From: Torreya grandis | Taxonomy: Eukaryota > Streptophyta > Pinopsida > Cupressales > Taxaceae | DNA length: 64,000 nt | Assembly (NCBI GenBank): GCA_037957365.1 | Contig: JARHVA010001190.1 | Location: 954,001 to 1,018,000 of the forward strand | Reading direction: 5' to 3' | In this document: one piece after another, positions 12,240-23,769 of the stretch | How positions within the stretch are numbered: position 1 is the stretch's first letter | Layout of the letters: each line of letters opens with the position of its first letter | Position numbers and translations under genes: made by a program | The notes under the pieces: generated by a model | Told to the model about the DNA's origin: nothing | The model's database searches: none | The model's input: only the letters and a program-made list of their open reading frames with translations

Positions 12240-12880
12240 ACTGCATTAATCTTTCTTGGTTTGACCATGATAAAAAATTAAAATTATTAGAATAATACAA
12301 GCTAGTGGTAGATGTAACTATGTAACATAGGTTTATTAACTAGATATTTCAAGGCTTCATGGTATATATAGAATAGAAAAGGAGTTACTAAAAGGTATTG
12401 TCATATTTTTTGTAAATCATAAACCATGGAAAGTATTTTTTGCTATATTGTGATGTAATTTCTCTTAGCCAGAGTAAGATTTTTACTTATAAAATAAATG
12501 GGGTGATCAAGGTGACCTTTACTAGGTTGTGTAAGGATTGCATCAATGGTCATTCTATAAACATCAACATGGACATGGAATGGTTTTATCCAATCAAGAA
12601 CTAAAGAATTAGTTCAATAATGAGCTTGTCCTATAATGCCTCAAAGGATTCTTGGCATGAGCGGCTCCAAATAAAGTGTTTGTTATGTTTCAAGAGTTCC
12701 TCTAATGGCACAGTAGTCTTTTTATAACTTTGAATGAATTTTTGATAGTACCCTATATGACCTATAATGGTGTGAACCATGTAATGGGATGTTGGCACTA
12801 GTAAATGGAGAAATGATAGATACCTTAGTGAGGTATAACAAAAGTCCATCTTTGTAGATAATGTGACCAATAAGAACATC
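12240..12880 (-). pseudogene. Element 1 RNase H and RT thumb (decayed)
   Basis: 12631-12879 retains the connection after the polymerase active site: HTIIGHIGYYQKFIQSYKK, then a PLEELLKHNKHFIWS stretch and CQESFEAL. These match the GHxGYYRKFI and F-x-W-x-x-x-CQ-x-x-F landmarks of gypsy RT/RNase H. The RNase H core toward 12240 is frameshifted and only partly readable. Confidence 0.75.
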
Positions 12881-13560
12881 GAAGGTGTAGCAAAAAGACA
12901 TTTCTTTAGATTAAGTGAAATTTAAAGGACTCAAAAATGTTCAAGCATAAGCCTCAAATTAGAATAATGATCCTTCACTAGGCCATAAATTATCTAGTCA
13001 TCCAAATAAACTTGAAGGAATTTAAGGATGAAGTCTTTTAAGGCCTCAATGGTTATACAAAAAAACATAGCAGGTGTATTTTTTAACCCAAATGGCATGA
13101 TGGTATATGCAAAGATCCCTTTTCAGTAATAAATGTAGTCTTATGTAAATCCTCCTCAAAGACTTATACCTGATGGTACCTATAAAATCCATCTATGAAA
13201 GTGTAAATTTCACACCCTGTGACACCTTCAAGGATTTCTTCCATGAATGGTGTTGGAAAAGTATCAATAATGTAGGATGTGTTAAGTATTCAGTAGTCAA
13301 CATAAATTCTAATATGCCTATCCTTATTTATACTTATGACCATGGTGTTAACCCACTCAGACTCATCAATTGGGGTTATCACCCTAGTGCATAGCATATT
13401 ATCAATTTCCTCTTTCACCCATGCATATAAATTTGGATTCATCCTATAGGGCCATTTCCTGAGTAGGCAAGCACCTTCAACCAGTTTGATATGCATTTTA
13501 CCTAAGGATAGATGAACACCTTTAATTTCACTATAGCATTTTGGAAAAACATATTGGTAC
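12881..13560 (-). pseudogene. Element 1 reverse transcriptase (decayed)
   Basis: The N-terminal block at 13290-13496 reads WPYRMNPNLYAWVKEEID, then a SEWVNTMVISINKD segment and IRIYVDY, the standard start of a gypsy RT. The motif MPFGLKNTPAMF is at about 13060-13098, with MPFGL at 13084-13098. The catalytic box YLDD is intact at 12997-13008 and followed directly by a stop where this family has Trp. The PYRMNP form argues against Athila proper. Stops and frameshifts make it non-functional. Confidence 0.9.
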
Positions 13561-14809
13561 TATTTTAATAAGTCGAATATTTTTAAAATCTTCGTATCAG
13601 ACCAATAGTTACCCATAGTAGCTATCTTTGGTTCTTCCTTTATGCTAATGTTGCACTAGATGGTTTGAAGAGGTTTTGAGTATAGGTGGTTTGCATCGGG
13701 ACCAATATCATGAATAGTTTGAGTGTCATAGTCTGTCGAGACATCCAAATGATTTATCAAAGGGTCAAGTGGGTCAAACCCTTCACCTTCATCAACATGA
13801 AACACTAGTTTTCACTTCCCTTTATGAATCTTTTCATGGCATGCCTAATTAAGGACAAGTTCTGATGTAGGGATGGACTGTTCAAATGGATCATTAAATA
13901 TAATTAAGTCTTCTTATGGTACACCATGTATATTTCATAGTTGATATTCAACAATACTAGGGTCACCAACAACTACTTCACACATAACTTGGAGAGTGAA
14001 GCACAAATCCATCCTTGGTGATGAGTAAGACAATGACAAAACCATGTTATTTTTTAATAAATGCTATAAATGGGTGCTTAAATGTCATTCTTCATGAACA
14101 TACCATGCTCTGGCCTAAGTGTACAAGGTACCATAAAAATCATGTGCCCATAGGTACTTTGGTAAGAAGGATTATTCAGCCCTCCACATGGTTTCACAAG
14201 CTTCTATGTCTTGTTATAGTGCTCAAACTCCACTATAGCTAATTGTACCCCCAATGTAGTTGTCATGATGAAACTAGTGATGTAAGGTAGAGTGTAATTG
14301 ATCCCAATGAAAAATATACGCATTATGGGTTCACCACCACCTTAAGATCATGCCATCAAAAATGTGAACCAATGAATGCATTTGCTCAGCATCATAGTCA
14401 TAGAAGGCTTCAAATTGTTAGATAAAGTCACAAACTTTTATTTACCTATGAAACTAAGGAGCTTCATCAATCCTCTCTAGTGAGTAGCCATAACTAGTCC
14501 TCATATGACTTGTTTGATAATAAGATGAATAAATCTATTATATTTTTGGTACTGGAGTGGAATGCTCTCATAACTACCAATATCATCACACACTCTTCTA
14601 GTGAGGTCATAGTCATCATGGGCCCAACAATTACAAGCATTACTTGTAGTATCAAAAAGGGACTATGTGTCCATCCATAAGAGGATGCCATCAAGATGAG
14701 GATCATGATGCTCATCATTTCTAGATGTGATGTTGTAGATATAGTTAATGTTCTCATCTATGTTAATAGGTTATATATATGGGGGCCCATGTGTTGGGTC
14801 CATGAGATG
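13561..14809 (-). other. Element 1 protease-RT spacer
   Basis: Coding-like on the minus strand with acidic and Met/Ile-rich stretches, but no domain I can name. In related polyproteins this interval is a poorly conserved linker. Confidence 0.4.
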
Positions 14810-15150
14810 ATGACTCATTGATCAGTATTTTCAAAATTGATATGGTACTTTTTGAAACTTTAGTCTACATTATTTGCATAACACCAAGGTTGACCCAATA
14901 GAGCTGGGAAATCATTAGCTTTAGCCAATTTGAGAACTTCAAATTTAGCTTTAAAAGATACCCCAAAGATATTGACAGTTGATTTTTTAAGAATGCCAAT
15001 TGGTAGAGCATCGATTGTAATGTTGGGCTAGCTATTTTTCACCATGAATACTTTATGAGGATATTGACCTCAATGTCAATGTTGACCAAATTATCTAATA
15101 TCACCCATCCATCGATGGCAACATTCACCAGTATTTCCTTATTCTCTTGA
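14810..15150 (-). pseudogene. Element 1 aspartic protease (decayed)
   Basis: The polyprotein protease. Near 15090-15130 the minus strand gives WVILDNLVNIDIEVNIL, where the family has a D-S/T-G active site followed by VNI. The DSG is no longer visible. LQSMLYQLAFLKNQ follows near 15020. DFPALLGQPWCYANNVD at about 14862-14912 matches the LLGRPW flap-side motif, with Arg changed to Gln. Confidence 0.75.
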
Positions 15151-16049
15151 GGGCTGGGAAGAATAAGAGCATCTTATCACCAAGCATGATTTAATCATTG
15201 ATCTTTAATTGGTTGAGGCAAATGAGTTTGATCATCAATTCACCTTGGTACCTAATTTTTAATCCAGTTACTCAATTTTGGGACATTGTCTTCATCTAAC
15301 AGATGCTTAAAAAGTTCTTAGAAATCATCCTACACCACATTTTAAGATTTCATGTCCTTTTATATATCAACACATTGGGTGGCTTCTTGGTCCTTAAGAA
15401 ATTTAATTTCCCCCTATAGTTCCTATATCAAGTTCATAGTCTCTTGAAACATGTCTTTTTGTTACTAGGCATCAGGATACTTCATTACATGAGGCTCTTC
15501 ATGTTGTGTCTTCTCAATTGGTAAAATAGATGTAGACTGAGACTGTTCACTATGTATGGTGATATTAACCTATTGGGTTGTTAGATTTCTAGAGTGTGGT
15601 CACTAGTGAGGTTTCTCAATGTGAATCATACTATCACCTTTTTCATTTCTTTCCTTAGTGATGATTGTGTATAAATTAGGTCATTCCTCTAACCATTGCT
15701 CCTTAAAAAAAACACATGTGGGATATATTAGACAATCTCATTGATATTGATACAGATATCCACACTTATAACATGTTCATGGTGTAAAATGGCCACCTCC
15801 TCATCCTTGTCCTCAACCTCATCCATGATATCTACCATTATCTTAATTGTTTGGGATAGAGATTTGACACATACCACATGCACATGTCTCATTTATATCA
15901 CTAATTAGTTGGTAGTCATTTATGTCATGGGTATAAACATCGCATATCTTGTAATATTCAAACACTTTATAATGTGTAGCTTGATGTAAGAGAATACATC
16001 ATGCTCTTTATGGTAAATTTCTCAAGACTATTCTATTACAACATAGATG
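15151..16049 (-). other. Element 1 gag-protease linker
   Basis: Minus-strand coding-like sequence between the zinc knuckle and the protease. An acidic run, VDIMDEVEDKDEE, lies near 15810-15850. No domain recognised. Confidence 0.4.
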
Positions 16050-17752
16050 TTCTTGTAAGGGCAATTGCTTCTATTATGACCTTTAGACTCATAATCGATA
16101 CACCAAAGACCATTATGAGTGTCGTAGGCATTTTTTGTAGTCAGCTTCTCTAATTGTGATGCCATGAAAGCTATCTAATCTTTCATAAAAGGATTGATCA
16201 TAATGTTAATAATACTAATATTTTTAGTGTAGAGGGAAACTTTTAGGGCCTTGTGTGGGTTGCTAAAGGTCCTTTGAGAAAGAATTCATATAAAGAGAAG
16301 TAGTGATTCTCCAACAAACCATTAGGCATGTTGAGCAGCATTAATCTCAAATGAGATATTAGATAAGAGTGTTTTGAATCATGCATCATAATCACATACA
16401 CTTTAAGTGAGATTTTGTTTTATATCATTTAGTGTAGTAATACTTTTTTTCTCAAATTTGAGAATATCAAATTATTGAAGAAATGCTATCTTGAGTTGAT
16501 CATAGTCAATGACTGCTTGTTAAGGATCAAACTTCCTATACCACTTATGTGTTCTTTCCAAAAGTGTGGTTACAAATTATGTTACCTTTCAGTTATAAAA
16601 AGTTATACCCCATGCCCTCCAAATGAGTTCACACTTATGAACATGCTCCATAACATTCTCCATGCCCTAATATATAGGTAAATAAAGCATCATTTTATAA
16701 TACATCATTGACATTTGAGGTACTTATGATGGTGGTTGTTAAGAACCCCCATGTCTTGTTTTTGAAGGTGGAATTCCACCACTTTCTCATATTCTTCCTC
16801 TTATTCCTCCTTCCACACCTCCAATAGTATCACCTAGGACATTAGGTGTATTATTATGTTGATTTATAATACTTGGACTAGTACTCTAAATTAATAGGAT
16901 TAATTTCTAACTCTACACTATCTATATCCCAATTATGTATAATTAAATCATATGGCTCAAAATCATGAGCATGCACTATGGTTAGGGAGTTGGGTTAGTT
17001 CAATCTGGTTCTTCTATCTAGATAGTTTCTCCCTCATTTGACAAAGTTGGCATTGGTCATAGTATAAAAGTTGGTGAGTCCTCCTTATACACTTCCACTT
17101 CCTTACGAATCCTAACAACACTTCTTAAGTCCTCCCATCCCCTTCCTACTCCACCTCCACCTATAATCCTCTACTAATTTTCATCATATTTATGCTTTTG
17201 AAATGCCCGTTTATTAGATACCAATTCAAAGCAATAATCCTTTACCAAAACCTATGCATTCCCCTCCCAATCATGAGGCTCATGCAAAGATGGGTTTAGC
17301 CTTCCATAGGTAATGTTTTGAGTCCTAAATCAATAAATAAATTCTTTATTTCTAGTTTGAAGTATCTAATATACCAACCATGTGGCTCTCATATAAATTG
17401 GAACTTAGCTTCTTCAAGACAAGAGTAAGTGGTTACAACATATTCTAATATGTAGATATTCAACACCCCTCTCTACTAGATATTAATAGCCCATATCTAT
17501 GGTGTACCCAAACATGCCAAAGCCCTTTTTCACTATATCATTCAAGCTTGCCTCTTTCCAAATTTTATGATCGGTCTTGAGCATAGGCAAAGAGCCAAAC
17601 ATGAAAATTAATAGGGATTTCAACAAAGAAGGTTTCATATAATAAGTTGTATATATTTTTTTCAACCCATGCACATGCAAAAAATCTTGGTTCAAGATAA
17701 GGAATTGCAAAATTATCTTCGACCTCAATAATCCATTATTCAATACTTTCAA
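16050..17752 (-). pseudogene. Element 1 gag (decayed)
   Basis: The structural protein that packages element RNA. A Met at 17752 lies about 70 bases past the LTR edge in element sense, a plausible start (17483-17752 open). Near 16270-16500 the frame reads YDQLKIAFLQ, a TLNDIKQ segment, then YDAWFKTLLSNISFEINAAQ and WFVGESLL, the usual helical gag core. Near 16060-16120 CIDYESKGHNRSNCPYK is a zinc knuckle with the second Cys changed to Tyr. Confidence 0.75.
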
Positions 17753-17801
17753 GGGATAAACATTTAATCATTTTCCATTATTGTGTAACAAGCACTATAG
17801 G

Positions 17802-17818
17802 TCCTAATAACGGAACTA
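17802..17818 (-). other. Element 1 primer binding site (decayed)
   Basis: Three bases inside the 5' LTR the minus strand reads TAGTTCCGTTATTAGGA. This resembles the TGGCGCCGTTGCCGGGGA primer site of Athila-type plant elements, and most of the differences are C-to-T or G-to-A. The assignment is an inference. Confidence 0.4.
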
Positions 17819-17821
17819 AAA

Positions 17822-18817
17822 TGTTGGGTTTTTCTATCAAGATTTCATTAGGTAACTAGAGTCCCAACAAGCTTATGCATTAGCTTTTCACACAATACTA
17901 GGCTCTTCCATGCTCACCTGGAGCATGTAGCAAGAAACTGGTTCTTATGGGTTATGTTGTGTAGTAACATACTTATCATATAGTTGTGTTTATTGATATA
18001 TCTAATTACAAATTTCAAAGAAAATAAAATACATGTCTATGGACCTTGTTTCATCTATGATAACAAACAAGAATATAAAGATAACTATCATGGGGTTTAA
18101 AGTGTTGATTACGCAAGATCATATAGTGCATATTCTATATATCATAGTCAATTATAAGCCATATATTACATAATCCAAACACATTGATACTCAATGTTAA
18201 AATTTCAATCAACTAAAACATAAGCACCAAAACTAATAGTAACTTCCATAATTTTGTTATTACTATAAGGACTCAGTACATATTACCAATATTCAACCAC
18301 CTTTACACATCTCCACATAGGGGTATTTATACTTGTTTTCCTTGACCAAGTTGTTACATTATTAATGACAATAGGTGACTATCCAATGATCTCTAGTAGA
18401 CTGAAAGTCATGGTACTCATTTACTTATTTTATCCTAAGGACCTAGGCCTTCGTGTCCCCTATATTCTTATTTGATGTTATATCCTTGCTTCCAAATGTC
18501 TTCCTTTGTGTGGGCTAGTGAGAAACTCATATTATGATTAAATTCTAGTTTGTCCTTGAGAATCGTTCCTCAAGTATTTCCTACTTCCCTTGTGATCACC
18601 AAGTCTTTCACTCATGTGCCAATTCCTATGCTCTCGAGCCCTCCATTTTTTATGTTTCTTATTTTATTGGGTCTTCTCATGCTATGATCTTCCATACCAT
18701 TATCTTATCACATCATGTTAGTTCTATGCCATGGTTTTCCTACACCATGCTCCTCTCATGTCGTGCAAGTTCCATGCCAAAAATATAAAATACTTAGTCA
18801 AAATTTGGGTTCCAAAA
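17822..18817 (-). repeat. Element 1, 5' LTR (right copy)
   Basis: Partner of 5904-6908. It would carry the promoter. The minus-strand TATA-like box TATAAATA is at 18324-18331, about 490 bases into the LTR in element sense, and is conserved in the other LTR. Confidence 0.9.
18324..18331 (-). promoter_or_regulatory. TATA box of the element 1 5' LTR
   Basis: TATAAATACCCC on the minus strand, with its counterpart at 6413-6420. The context GGGGTATTTATA is shared by both LTRs although much of their sequence differs. Confidence 0.6.
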
Positions 18818-18822
18818 ATATG
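18818..18822. repeat. Target site duplication ATATG, right copy
   Basis: Matches 5899-5903 exactly and fixes the outer edge of element 1. Confidence 0.85.
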
Positions 18823-20639
18823 GTAAAAATAAGATGTTAAAGGGGTGTGAATTTAGAACCATGACACAATAATAACTATCCTAATTTTAGATAAATTGAC
18901 ATAACAAACATAAAATATAAGTACACATAAATAGAATAAGGGATAAATAAATGATAATGATTTTAATCCATTAAATAGGAAATTAAGCCTTGAAAAAGAA
19001 ATTAATCCATATGACATTTCAAAATAATAAGTAAAATATAAGATCCATATATTCTCATAAATCAAATCCAAATCATGTATTAATGCAATGAAAATTGTGA
19101 TAAAATATCATGGAGTGTTCACAAAAAATGATAAATATTGCAATAAATATCATCCATAATATATGATACATCCTTGTGTAGTTAAATCCTGATGTTAATC
19201 AAAGTCTTATCAATCTTTGCAAAAAGTCATGAAAAAACTTCTTAATGTATCACATTTATAGAGAAGGTAGGTATTCTAGAAGATGAATTATTCGCATGAG
19301 GCATCTCCCATATGGGATACTCTATTTGAATAACTAATGTCAAAATATGATAAGTATCCTTAGATCTATGAGGAGATGTAGGTTTGGAGAAGATGGAACC
19401 TTTGTCCATGAATGTCCTAGAGAATGAGGTTGAGCTAATGAAGGTATAATTCATGGAAAGTCATGAAAGTTTTATTGAAGCACTCAACATCTATATGTAT
19501 GTTGTGTAGTACAATTATGCCAAAGATAATATACTTCCCCATATTTAGGGATGTATTCTAGCAATATATCAGGAGGTAGTAAGCTCTTATTTTTAGACTA
19601 TGACCTTTCTAGATGAAGTGTATCAATGTACTACTAAATATTATCAATGAGTAGAAGAATAATTATGTTTACCATGAAAGCAACAAGTATGTCTATTAGC
19701 AGATGGTGAAGGTTAGCTATCTATAGTATAAGTAGAACATGAGGCTTGTTGTTACTGATGTGCATAAAAATATTTGGCCTAGTGACTGACAACTCAATGG
19801 ATCTCATAATAAGTCTCATCTACCCTTAGTGTTGGTAGAGGATCAATCTTATACAAAGGTAGTATGCCATCAACACTAAGAGAATAACTAAGAATAGGAC
19901 CATGTCTAGCCCAGGTTGCATCATGAGATGAACTCATAATAGGTTGATGTACTGTAGCTAACATCTCTGGAGGAAGTAAGTTAGAAGGGTCCTAATATCT
20001 AGAGAGATTGTAAGGTCTTATCATATCATGGTTCATAATAACACTCCAAAGAGGTTCAATATTAACCAGAGGACTAGTGTGTGTGTGCTCCATCTTAGAC
20101 CTATAAAAATCAAAAGAAAAACTAATATCAAAAACTATAAAAGGAGAAGGAACTACATGAAAAAAAATTAGAGAATGATGTAAATAAGTATGGTATCTAA
20201 ATATCTATACATTTTTAGCTTGAGAAAAGCCAGTTAAAAAGGGATCATCTGAGGAATACTTATCATTATAATTAGGAGTATGAAGATTAATAATACATAT
20301 ATTGATGATTTTATCAGTCAAAGAGGTATGATGGATGGATTTTTTAGTTATTTATAGTAACCAAAATATTGTCTAATGGTTTTTGATTGATGATATTAAG
20401 GTTGTAAAGGAGGCAATTGAGTGATTATGTTAGGGGAGAGATTAGAAGTTTTGATTTATAAATTGATCTTGTCTACTTATCATCATATGAATCTATAATA
20501 TTAGGTGGTATATTTCCTATCAATTCAAGAGGACCATTGTATTCTCTAGTATAATTTTGGGGATAATTAAAACATTGTGATTTACAAAATGGGATGATAG
20601 GTAAAGGTTCAAGGATAGGTATTTTAAAAACACCTCTTT

Positions 20640-21120
20640 CTTGGAATTGTTCAAAATTTCAAGGATTGGTATCTCCTTAAATCTTGTATATAACACCATT
20701 ATAAGAAAACTAAACACAGTGGCATGATAACAAGGCTACTTCTCTCATGTGGTGTGTCCAAGGTCAGTCGAATAAAATTTCATAGGAAAGTGGAAAGTCA
20801 AATATCATGACTTTGACATGCACTGTGATAGGGGAAATGTGACCAAACACAACCTAAAGGAGGAATTTATCTTATATCATATCCTTGACATGTACTTTGA
20901 GCATATTTTAGGTTACATTCAAAGTATCCAAGTCTTCTAATAAAATTAATGGAAGCTATGCAAGTGCCTAAACCTTCATCAATTAATGCATGTTTAACTT
21001 GGATATATCATATTTGGATGCTAATGAACAATGGAATATCATTTGCACGAAGTAATATCTCATCATGAATCATGGAAGAGATAGGGAATTTAAGTGAAAT
21101 ATAGGTATCTACTATTTCAT
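20640..21120 (-). pseudogene. Element 3 protease (Tat-type, decayed)
   Basis: The minus strand reads HALIDEGLGTCIASINFIRR (about 20940-21000), then ECNLKYAQSTC. It continues with VHVKVMIFDFPLSYEILFD, a stop and PWTHHMREV, then CHCV, a stop and FSYNGVIYKI (about 20690-20830). This follows the Tat/Ogre-type protease: an I-D-N-G-like active site (here IDEG), the SYEILLGRPWIH flap, and the downstream HQC-x-K-F-x-x-x-G block. The stop at 20764-20766 replaces the Arg of GRPW, as CGA to TGA would do. The active-site Asn appears changed to Glu. Confidence 0.8.
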
Positions 21121-21573
21121 CAATGTGGATAGCATTTCTTCACACTACTAAAGTATTTTATCTTCAAGTCTCGATAAAGTATCTTCTTTCCCCACAAGTG
21201 AGGGATGAAGGATGGTCATTTCAAATAAGATTTATATTAGACTATTAAAATTATGAGAAGAAGTTATCATGAGTTCTAAGAAATGGATTTGAGATGGGAT
21301 ATGTAAAATTTTAATTATAAGATCCCATTCATCATAAAGGTGCATATTGTTATAGTAGATCTTTTGAAGGTGTAGTAAAAGCGTATTGAAATTGATTTTG
21401 ATAAGGTATGTTTTTTTTAACTTTGGTTAATGTGGGTTGATTGATTATATTTTTTTATGTTATGGTTAAATCATTGGGTTGCTTCTTGTGTTTGAGAGGA
21501 AGAAGTACCAAGAGTATAAGGTTATATAATTTCTAATTTAGGTTTCTTAGTTGAAGGAGTAGTAGAACTTATA

Positions 21574-23200
21574 TCAATAGTATGTGAGGTATTGTCTATT
21601 TGAATTGTTTGAGTTGACATTTGTGGGTTTATTGAATTTGTTGAAATAGGTTCCCCATTCCCTAATTCCATGAGATAGGATGGGTAAATTGTTATGGTTG
21701 GAGGCTAGACAATGATTGATATAAGAAATTACTCTCCTCATATTATTCATGTTGACAATATTCTCATCATTTTTGTTAGGATCCACTAAACTTTCAACAT
21801 TTTTGGTAGTAGGAGTTTGGTTAATGTTAGCTTTATGATTATAAAGAGGATATTTGTAAAAAGATACATGAACATTTGCTTGGTTTAATGTGTCATGTTT
21901 GGTTTTGAGTTTCATGATCCTTAACTAATATTCCATATGCTTGTTGATGTGTACATATGAGTGATTCATGATCAAAATTAGTCCAAGGAGATAATTCATA
22001 GCAAAGTTCATTAGTTGGCAATAAGTTTTATGAGAATGGCCCTAACTTGCATGAAATCAAAAAAATTTGTGGGGATCATATTAATGTTTGGTAAGGTGCA
22101 TAGGGTTAAGATCTCATGAGGAAGGTCGTGAGAGAAGCTTTTGAATTTCTGCTAAGGAAAGTGGTTTATGGACATTTACATTATGTAATTGAAAAAATAT
22201 AGAACTAGGATGATAATTTTTGGAAATTGATAAGGAAGGATTAGGCTCTATGGGGTTACTTAGAGAAATATCTTGAATGGTGTGTATGGAATCATAGGTA
22301 TTTTATAACACCATCGTTAGTTACATGTCAATTTCTAGCTTTCACAAACATTAAGGTCCCTGTTAGATGGTGTTTAGCTTTCACAAACATTCAGGACCCC
22401 GTTGGATGGTGTGAAGGATTAAATTATCATATAAGGAAATCTTGATGTTTAACTTGGTCAAGGGATTCTTAAAAGGATTTTGGTGAAAGAATATTTACGT
22501 AATATTATAATTTTGAATGAAGAAAATTAGTGAATAGATGAAATAGATTATCATCAAACATGTTATGCTCAGCTTTGCTAGACAAAGCTTTCTATTGTTT
22601 GATGAAAACTTGTACCATTTCATATTCTAATTATTTTAAATTGATAAAATGAGCTATGTTGTTTTCAAGAAGATCACTATTTTGGAATCCTTGAACCAAT
22701 GCATTGACTAAATATTATAAGCTAGCTATAGAATGGGTTTTAAGTTGACTATACCAATCTAAAGCATTACTTGAAAAGGTTTTATCTAATATCTTAGTTG
22801 TATAAATGGTGTTAATTTTTAACCCAATATTTATATAAAATTCTAAAAGTATTCCAATACAAATTTTAATCAGTGAATCCATTATAAGTGATAGTTAGAA
22901 CTATGCCACCTATCTCAATGTTTTCAATTTTAAGGACTAGAGGTTCATTTTGTAAGTGTTTAATAGCCTTTTTAATAAGTAGGGGTTGTGATATAAGGTT
23001 ACCATATGAATATTTAAGGGGGAGTGGGGTGTCATTAGGATTTTTAATTCCCCATTGAGTAGGTTGAGGTTGTTTTGGAAGTTCATTAATTGGTTTTGCA
23101 TTTACATCATTTGGTTGGCACTATTAGTTTGAAAGGTAGCCATTTGATTTAAAATTTTTAATAATAATTAATTAGTGTTAATTATATTTTGACTATAAAA
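21574..23200 (-). pseudogene. Element 3 gag (decayed)
   Basis: The gag core is at about 22620-22790: FSSNALDWYSQLKTHSIASL, where the Leu-x-Trp-Tyr-x-x-Leu pattern and SI are standard. An NNIAHFINLK stretch follows. A His-rich module near 21990-22080 reads FHAS, a stop, then GHSHKTYCQLMNFAMNYL, matching the C-x-F-H-x4-GH-x-T-x2-C-x2-L form seen in Tat-like gags. The open stretch at 21574-21915 is the Asn-rich linker toward the protease. A 39-bp in-frame duplication lies at 22336-22413. The N-terminus (ANQMMxMQNQLMNFQN) is near 23080-23200. Confidence 0.75.
22336..22413. repeat. 39-bp in-frame tandem duplication in element 3 gag
   Basis: Two adjacent 39-base units start tagctttcacaaacatt. On the minus strand they encode HHPTGSxMFVKAK and HHLTGTLMFVKAR, thirteen codons each, so the duplication preserved the frame. 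They differ at about five positions. Confidence 0.85.
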
Positions 23201-23241
23201 TTTTCATGGGATGCATTAAAATTATGTGAGGCATTAATAGT

Positions 23242-23755
23242 TGTTAGAAGAGGTTCTTTGAAAACCCTTCAAAACATGTTAATACATGGATAGTTTGCAC
23301 ATGAAGTAATAAAAGTAAATAACATATGACAATTCATACTGAATATATTCATTAACAGGAAAAATAGATAGTTTGTGTAAATAAAATTAAAATTATTAAA
23401 ATATAAATATTCATTACAAACTCACATGATTAATAGATTAAATAAAATAGAGCATTCACTATGCATGCAACAATGATAAAAGATACATAGAAAAATTATT
23501 TTAGAATGATATATATTGATATGTATCACATTGAAACTATATCCAAATACAATTGAGCACTATATATAAATTTTTACAAATCATTTACACATCATAGCCT
23601 TTTTCTATTCCCAAAATTAAGTACTCTTCACATTTTAAAGTCTATTGTTATGTTTACAAACATTAAATACATACAAAAAAGTGCAAAATACAAAATAGTG
23701 AGAGTCACACATGTGTCCATGAAATATATTCTATAATTTTGGTAGCCCTTTTATA
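23242..23755 (-). repeat. Element 2, 3' LTR (left copy)
   Basis: On the plus strand it begins TGTTAGAAGAGG. 23242-23590 aligns with 36215-36560, with shared words such as aaaacccttca, ttgcacatgaa, gatacatag and atatccaaatacaattgag. The right edge is set where a pyrimidine tract begins at 23756. The last 150 bases lack a clear match in the other copy except ggtagc plus a T-rich word, so the right copy probably carries a deletion. Confidence 0.6.
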
Positions 23756-23769
23756 CCCCCAACACTTTC
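23756..23769 (-). other. Element 2 polypurine tract
   Basis: The minus strand reads AAGTGTTGGGGG after a GACAATTGTTTAAGTCTAAG stretch. This closely resembles the GACAAGCAA, TTTAAG, TTTGGGGG lead-in to the 3' LTR known from Athila-like plant elements. Confidence 0.55.

Larger units (their letters stand above)
5904..18817 (-). mobile_element. Element 1: full-length Ty3/gypsy retrotransposon, dead
   Basis: A complete 12.9-kb LTR retrotransposon. It has two LTRs of about 1 kb in direct orientation, a perfect 5-bp target duplication, a primer-binding-site-like sequence inside the 5' LTR and a purine-rich tract inside the 3' LTR. On the minus strand the order is 5' LTR, gag, protease, reverse transcriptase, RNase H, integrase, a third reading frame of about 2.5 kb, 3' LTR. 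The pol order, with integrase last, defines Ty3/gypsy. The LTRs differ at roughly one position in five by eye and every gene has stops, so the insertion is old. It split an older Tat-like element (element 3). Confidence 0.92.
18823..23241 (-). mobile_element. Element 3: Tat/Ogre-like Ty3/gypsy fragment (gag-protease)
   Basis: Minus-strand internal sequence of an older gypsy element. The gag core, the His-Gly-His gag-C module and the protease can be read. No LTR, RT or integrase is seen. Element 1 lies in its downstream side and element 2 abuts its upstream side, so it was probably the host of both. The missing pol may lie left of 5903, where I could not recognise it, or may be deleted. Confidence 0.7.

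Noticed and set aside
18823..23241. Endogenous pararetrovirus
   Set aside because: The first hint was the protease-like frame, but the gag core and flap block fit a Tat-like gypsy element, and no movement or coat protein motif is seen.
23595..23616. Alternative right edge of the element 2 3' LTR, with gcctttttctattccc as polypurine tract
   Set aside because: The GGGGG tract at 23756 with its upstream phrase fits known lead-ins better and gives a near match for a target duplication. The alternative is not fully excluded.
23748..23755. TATAAAAG read as a promoter on the minus strand
   Set aside because: It lies at the very first bases of the 3' LTR next to the polypurine tract, so it is more likely a decayed TG start.
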